Part shown: in pieces, positions 6,701 through 9,301 of the stretch | How positions within the stretch are numbered: the first letter of the stretch is position 1 | Layout: each line of letters starts with the position of its first letter | Assembly: GCA_964514215.1 (NCBI GenBank) | Contig: CAZEPW010000088.1 | Location: forward strand, 1 to 9,301 | Direction of reading: 5' to 3' | Source: CAYQUC01 sp964514215 | GTDB lineage: Bacteria; Pseudomonadota; Gammaproteobacteria; UBA6429; Thiohalophilaceae | Length of the DNA stretch: 9,301 nucleotides | Notes under the pieces: model-generated | The model's input: only the letters and a program-made list of their open reading frames with translations | What the model was told of the DNA's origin: nothing | Database searches by the model: none | Position numbers and translations under genes: made by a program

Positions 6701-8951
6701 CAGGTGAATAAAGTGGATCACCATATAACACACCACTATTGTAATTTTCAGCAAACCAAACAGCATCCCCCAATGGTAAGCCGCGCATAAAATAAATAAG
6801 TGTTTCTAATGGATGCTTATCAAACGAATGACCGCCTGATTGATGGTGGCTCATGCTTCCCCAAAAAGCCGTGCCGTTTAACCGGCTTAAAAAGTTAGCG
6901 GCATGATCACCGGCAGCAACCTGCTCATGACCAAGCGTGAAACTCCCATTATTCAAAGCAAATGTTTGCGTTGTGGTATTTAGCTGCTGAATTTGAACAT
7001 CATCAATCCCTAGTTCACCGGAGAATTTTCCGGTCGTTTCAAGGCGAATTTTTAAACCATCATAAGTACCACTCCAAGGTGTATCCAGAAAACTGGCTGC
7101 GACACGTTCAAAGCATTTTCGTTTACCAGAGGTATCATTTAAACAGGCATTACGCGCTGCTGCGTGTTTTGCCGGGTCTAAACTCACAAAAGTCTCAACT
7201 TCAACCCAGCCTGAATTACCTTCAGGAATAATATGGGCGGTAGTGTCACCTACTAAATTAAATGTTTTAAGTCCGTAATTAACTTGAAAAAAACTGTACT
7301 CTGGTTCTTTTAAAAATAACCCGACTCGAAATCGCAATTGTGCCGCAGGACTAGCCTTAAAATTAGTTACTTTATATTTAAACGAAATACGGTATTGATC
7401 CAGTTGAACCAAGTCGGAAGTTTTAGTAGCAAAGGTACTTTTATTAACAAAGGCATACAAGCGGCGATCATTAGAGCAATTAGCTTGTGTTGTTAAGCTT
7501 AAATCAGAAAAACATTGTGCATTGGTAACTTCATCGATATTTCGAAACCAAACACTATTACCATCGGCATCGGCGCTGTCACCCGAAACAACTTGCGGAA
7601 ATGCCAGTTTATTTAAATCACCACCACCTTGATGTCCCCAATGTTCGATATCACTTGCAGTTGTCTGATACCAACTGGTTGGCCATGCAGCCATAAATGC
7701 CACCGGATACGATTGAAAATTATAACCAATGAAACCATCAGCAACACCGGCACATTGAGTATTAATTTCTTTAAAAGTATCGCTTGAATTAAGTTCACAT
7801 AAAGCAGGATCAGCCGTGTTTTTACACAATGTAATCGCACACGAAGTGTCTTTGCGCCAATTCATAAACCCTGTAAAACTACCATTGGTTGGTTGACCAT
7901 CAAGCGAACCAAGATAAACTAAGGCATTATCAACCAGAGGTTGTCTTGAATTCGGTTTGCCAATAACCGCATCTGCGCCACGCGTTAATTTTACAACACA
8001 TTCTTGTGGCGACTTACCTGCTGCGCTTGCTGCTGAGCTATCAATATGGGTTAAGCAATTTATATTTTGATCAAAGCGAATGGCATTCATGGTGATATCA
8101 ATTTGATTCTCTAGGCCACCAAAAATTCCATGCTGGTATTGCCAGCCGGTTGCTAGATCGCCATAAGTGTATTGTCCAGCTACGGCATAATTGAGCCACA
8201 CAGCGCGGCCACCAGTACTACCAAATTTTGAACCATAATGCTTACCATAAATACCATTTTTCTCTGCTGCAATAGCGCGATCAACCAAACGTTTGGCAGC
8301 CGTAGCATCCAAGCCATCAAGGCGACCGATAATTAATTCACCATCAATAGCGGGAATAACCGTCCGCATTGTTTGACCGTCTCCAAACGCACTGGCTCGA
8401 ATATTGGAATTAAACACCACATCACGTGAATAATAATTGATTAACCAGTGACGTAAATAATTATCAATTGATGTCGGGGAGTTTTTAAAAGGTAATGTTG
8501 AGCCATCAACCACCATGCGTGATGGCACACCTTTGGTGGTGACTATATATTTAACCTTGGTTTGCGCTCGAAGTTGCGTCATAGCTGCTTGGCAATATAC
8601 GCTAGACTCACTGCTGGCAGGACAAGTAACGGGGGCAATGCTGCTGTCTTTAAAAGTTTTAGCGCGCATGAAAGTAATAATTTGGTCGCGCATTATTTTA
8701 AACTCTGTCCAGTTTATAAAAAACGAAACTGGCGCGCTGATGTGAATAATATTGTTTCGCCCTATGCCGCGCTGCTCAGCATAGTAAGCGCCAACTTTGC
8801 AAGAATCTATGGAGTTATCATTAACGATGATAAAAACATCATCTCGAACACCCGTTGCCGGTAGATTTGTATCACATGCAGCAACGGCATTACCTGTGAT
8901 TAAAAATAATAATGCAATACTACTTAAAAATATCAATTTCACCCTGTCCAT
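3777..8951 (-). CDS. Large secreted multidomain protein with TIGR03790-like domain and calcium-binding repeats
   Basis: About 1724 residues from the ATG at 8951. The signal peptide is MDRVKLIFLSSIALLFLITG with cleavage after AVA (residue 24). Residues about 35-425 match the uncharacterised TIGR03790 family as I recall it: DDVFIIVNDNS, YYAEQRGI, KYIVTTKGVPSR. The family pattern seems to resume at about 683-755, ending GDPLYSPAAIKF, with a beta-sandwich-like, cysteine-containing stretch (about 470-670) in between. Residues about 866-1053 hold eight DxDxDG-type repeats. About 1063-1328 looks like a right-handed beta-helix, opening YVDAATGNDATADGTVTNPF. Two more calcium repeats follow (1330-1375), then a beta-rich C-terminal domain (1383-1724) with ESPIVVSHSAKLSSG and DKPIAAIQGAD, faintly like IgGFc-binding modules. 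No PEP-CTERM, LPXTG or autotransporter end is visible. A start at 9002 would add 17 residues ahead of the signal peptide and is less likely. Export is secure; surface or matrix function is inferred. Confidence 0.9.
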   Translation of the reverse strand: MDRVKLIFLSSIALLFLITGNAVAACDTNLPATGVRDDVFIIVNDNSIDSCKVGAYYAEQRGIGRNNIIHISAPVSFFINWTEFKIMRDQIITFMRAKTFKDSSIAPVTCPASSESSVYCQAAMTQLRAQTKVKYIVTTKGVPSRMVVDGSTLPFKNSPTSIDNYLRHWLINYYSRDVVFNSNIRASAFGDGQTMRTVIPAIDGELIIGRLDGLDATAAKRLVDRAIAAEKNGIYGKHYGSKFGSTGGRAVWLNYAVAGQYTYGDLATGWQYQHGIFGGLENQIDITMNAIRFDQNINCLTHIDSSAASAAGKSPQECVVKLTRGADAVIGKPNSRQPLVDNALVYLGSLDGQPTNGSFTGFMNWRKDTSCAITLCKNTADPALCELNSSDTFKEINTQCAGVADGFIGYNFQSYPVAFMAAWPTSWYQTTASDIEHWGHQGGGDLNKLAFPQVVSGDSADADGNSVWFRNIDEVTNAQCFSDLSLTTQANCSNDRRLYAFVNKSTFATKTSDLVQLDQYRISFKYKVTNFKASPAAQLRFRVGLFLKEPEYSFFQVNYGLKTFNLVGDTTAHIIPEGNSGWVEVETFVSLDPAKHAAARNACLNDTSGKRKCFERVAASFLDTPWSGTYDGLKIRLETTGKFSGELGIDDVQIQQLNTTTQTFALNNGSFTLGHEQVAAGDHAANFLSRLNGTAFWGSMSHHQSGGHSFDKHPLETLIYFMRGLPLGDAVWFAENYNSGVLYGDPLYSPAAIKFDKLNTYDFVLDNATLVADTINGNDSTIVTTRFVVDYCPGADFFICDQQATWVATGLAGTGGQKATSLGLWNTDALTTGQYTLRLAVTSSNSVSSKSQTLYDYYPVVVANQTSDFDGDGVSDATELAAGMNPTSSDSDNDGLSDSAELAAGTDPIVGDSDGDGVSDGDEVLKFGTDPLNVDTDGDLMPDGWELTYTGLDPLVNDAGLDPDVDNLINIDEYNNGTNPIRPDTDRDGINDGEEVANGTNPTLRVDTDLDGMSDDWEIIRGTRVNRDDARFDADRDGVDNIIEFVYRTLPLDNSSTPIVKTVYVDAATGNDATADGTVTNPFASFPAAYNAAAVGDTVQLASGSYGVVNFLQLNKMVAIKGQADRSVTLNLPFLYVTFSRWLSFSDMKLNIKSFANIVNTRNLQFTNVELGLAVSINMTANTKLGFDHVLITNDGTNVAIVAQDVATDNRTELKVNNSTIAGFALGIDWNGSSFLRVTNSIMANTSDFQDIFGFQVRNSLLNDGALVTNFSNLIANAKFVDAANGDYHVLPNSPAVDTGSPFYRAINEPAGHRLNIGFYSNTAEAATAIDTDGDGMPDGWETAVGLNPLVADNTLDPDNDGVVNALEYRFATQPLIAGSRRNLRYSFLNPNFTTSTVEAMALVDGSYISGTKFVRLNQFETTSFDMTTFDLRRPFSSNYPIAFASDVDATDMPVVDWMSGYDFVIPNYRQDHTYYLSSLYGTTRVTVTTDTTQTYIVHRGRVTTIAAGSLNTLSAVIHAESPIVVSHSAKLSSGTIIDTYVVPPASKEITGIKTRNITLGALQDNTNITLYFSDGSQQAVVLNSGGRHFISSDNTSAQGQGEAVRIIADKPIAAIQGADSDGIEATAFWDPIYFGRRYGFPINTQYIAIACHETALINLYDNGVVVDTQTCTATGNTPGKAYFGSATSGINITAGQYIISDKPVYLIYESSSNDDEKNILGAL
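4827..4967 (-). repeat. Second calcium-repeat block (two DxDxDG units) in the large protein
   Basis: The encoded sequence contains DTDGDGMPDGWE and DPDNDGVVNALEY, the paired layout DxDGDGMPDxWE...GLNP...DPDxDGxxNxxEY common in secreted bacterial proteins. Aspartates at alternate positions are the expected calcium ligands. The block separates the putative beta-helix from the C-terminal domain and probably acts as a rigid calcium-stabilised linker. Confidence 0.8.
5793..6356 (-). repeat. Thrombospondin type 3-like calcium-binding repeat array (eight units)
   Basis: Eight consecutive units are encoded: DFDGDGVSDATE, DSDNDGLSDSAE, DSDGDGVSDGDE, DTDGDLMPDGWE, DPDVDNLINIDE, DTDRDGINDGEE, DTDLDGMSDDWE and DADRDGVDNIIE. 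Most are linked by a short GTDP or GTNP turn. Units 4, 5, 7 and 8 carry substitutions in the glycine or the spacing. Acidic residues at alternating positions would bind calcium and stiffen the region between the TIGR03790-like module and the beta-helix. Antisense open frames over this stretch are low-complexity shadows. Confidence 0.88.
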
Positions 8952-8955
8952 AACG

Positions 8956-8963
8956 CTCCCCTT
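8956..8963 (-). promoter_or_regulatory. Strong Shine-Dalgarno of the large secreted protein
   Basis: The minus strand reads AAGGGGAG, then CGTT, then ATG at 8951. This purine-rich site fixes the start at the signal-peptide methionine rather than at the in-frame ATG at 9002, which has no comparable site in front of it. Confidence 0.8.
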
Positions 8964-9027
8964 AAATATAAATTTTTTCCGACATCTTACGCATATACCC
9001 ACTAAGAATATAATATCGAATTAACGT

Positions 9028-9057
9028 ATTTTATTTTATAAAAATTGCTCTGGTAAA
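9028..9057 (-). promoter_or_regulatory. Tentative promoter of the large secreted protein
   Basis: On the minus strand TTTACC (9057-9052, four of six) and TAAAAT (9033-9028, five of six) are 18 bases apart. They would give a leader of about 70 bases. The region is very AT-rich, so similar matches arise easily. No sigma54-type GG/GC pair was found at the right spacing. Confidence 0.3.
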
Positions 9058-9071
9058 ATTTTTTCTGGTAA
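9049..9071 (-). repeat. Direct repeat TTACCAGA overlapping the tentative -35
   Basis: TTACCAGA occurs on the minus strand at 9056-9049 and again at 9071-9064, a 15-base period. The near copy overlaps the proposed -35 box. Tandem short repeats here could be activator or repressor sites, but eight bases in AT-rich DNA may be chance. Confidence 0.3.
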
Positions 9072-9258
9072 CAATTATTTTTATTATGCTATCACTGTAC
9101 TCTTAACTTTTGCTAACAACAACTTGATCATAAACCTTAAATTAAAATAAGAATCCTGCTTCATTAGTGATACTATAAAATTTTTAGACTTAAAATAAAT
9201 TAGTATCTCCTTATGCATTAACTTAACTATATTACAAATACGTTACCACTAGAGTTTA
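9072..9258. other. AT-rich intergenic stretch upstream of the large gene
   Basis: No gene is recognisable on either strand. TATCACT near 9090 and AGTGATA near 9167 form a short, widely spaced inverted repeat of doubtful meaning. The region separates the large gene's promoter area from the palindromic repeat at the window end. Confidence 0.5.
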
Positions 9259-9299
9259 AATCGAGACCCCGGCTTAAAAGACTACCGGGGTGACGGTTT
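9259..9299 (+). repeat. Dispersed intergenic palindromic repeat, copy 3
   Basis: AATCGAGACCCCGG, loop CTTAAAAGACTA, then CCGGGGTGACGGTTT. ACCCCGG (9266-9272) pairs with CCGGGGT (9285-9291). It has the same orientation as the copies near 3541 and 3709, and flank and core are conserved while the loop differs. Here the loop lacks the AAAACCGT that forms the second stem in copy 1, so only the outer hairpin is possible. Confidence 0.8.
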
Positions 9300-9301
9300 G
9301 A

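Noticed and set aside
8952..9002. Upstream ATG at 9002 as start of the large protein
   Set aside because: It would put 17 residues (MGICVRCRKK...) ahead of a good signal peptide, and it lacks the strong AAGGGGAG site that precedes the ATG at 8951.
3536..9299. The flanking repeats as terminal inverted repeats of a transposon
   Set aside because: They have the same orientation, are themselves palindromic, show no target duplication, and no transposase lies between them.

Overview
The window looks like the chromosome of an AT-rich gammaproteobacterium. That rests on the gene families (an HDOD protein, a NemR/AcrR-like TetR regulator, an AhpC/TSA-type peroxiredoxin, a periplasmic rhodanese), on sigma70-like promoters, and on short GC-rich palindromes between genes. 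No marker gene fixes the genus. The sequence is draft quality: a run of exactly 100 N (3609-3708) marks a scaffold gap beside a repeat.

Left part, 1-3501: (i) about 320 bases with at most the tail of an upstream gene; (ii) an HDOD signalling protein on the plus strand; (iii) a convergent TetR-family repressor on the minus strand with a single cysteine (Cys104) at the position of the redox-sensing cysteine of NemR; (iv) a divergent peroxiredoxin-like gene whose good sigma70 promoter overlaps a palindrome that would suit a TetR operator. TetR and peroxiredoxin together look like a self-contained oxidant or electrophile response module, closed by a strong hairpin terminator at 2686-2718. Next, (v) the first 44 codons of a second HDOD gene run in frame into a signal-peptide-bearing rhodanese gene. 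This is a gene remnant that either gives the rhodanese its upstream signals or forms a chimeric protein.

Middle, 3502-3776: an intergenic palindromic repeat (ACCCCGG...CCGGGGT, then GACGGTTT), the scaffold gap, and the right end of another repeat copy. A further copy in the same orientation closes the window at 9263-9299, so the large right-hand gene is bracketed by them.

Right part, 3777-9301: one 5.2 kb minus-strand gene for a secreted multidomain protein of about 1724 residues. From its start it has a signal peptide, a TIGR03790-like domain (a family reported as restricted to exosortase-bearing bacteria) that appears split by a beta-sandwich-like region, eight DxDxDG-type thrombospondin-3-like calcium-binding repeats, a probable right-handed beta-helix, two more calcium repeats, and a beta-rich C-terminal domain faintly like IgGFc-binding/adhesin modules. 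No PEP-CTERM or other C-terminal anchor is visible. This large exported protein is the most unusual gene here; the HDOD-rhodanese junction and the TetR/peroxiredoxin control region are the other points to check. No CRISPR array, tRNA, rRNA, transposase or phage gene is visible.
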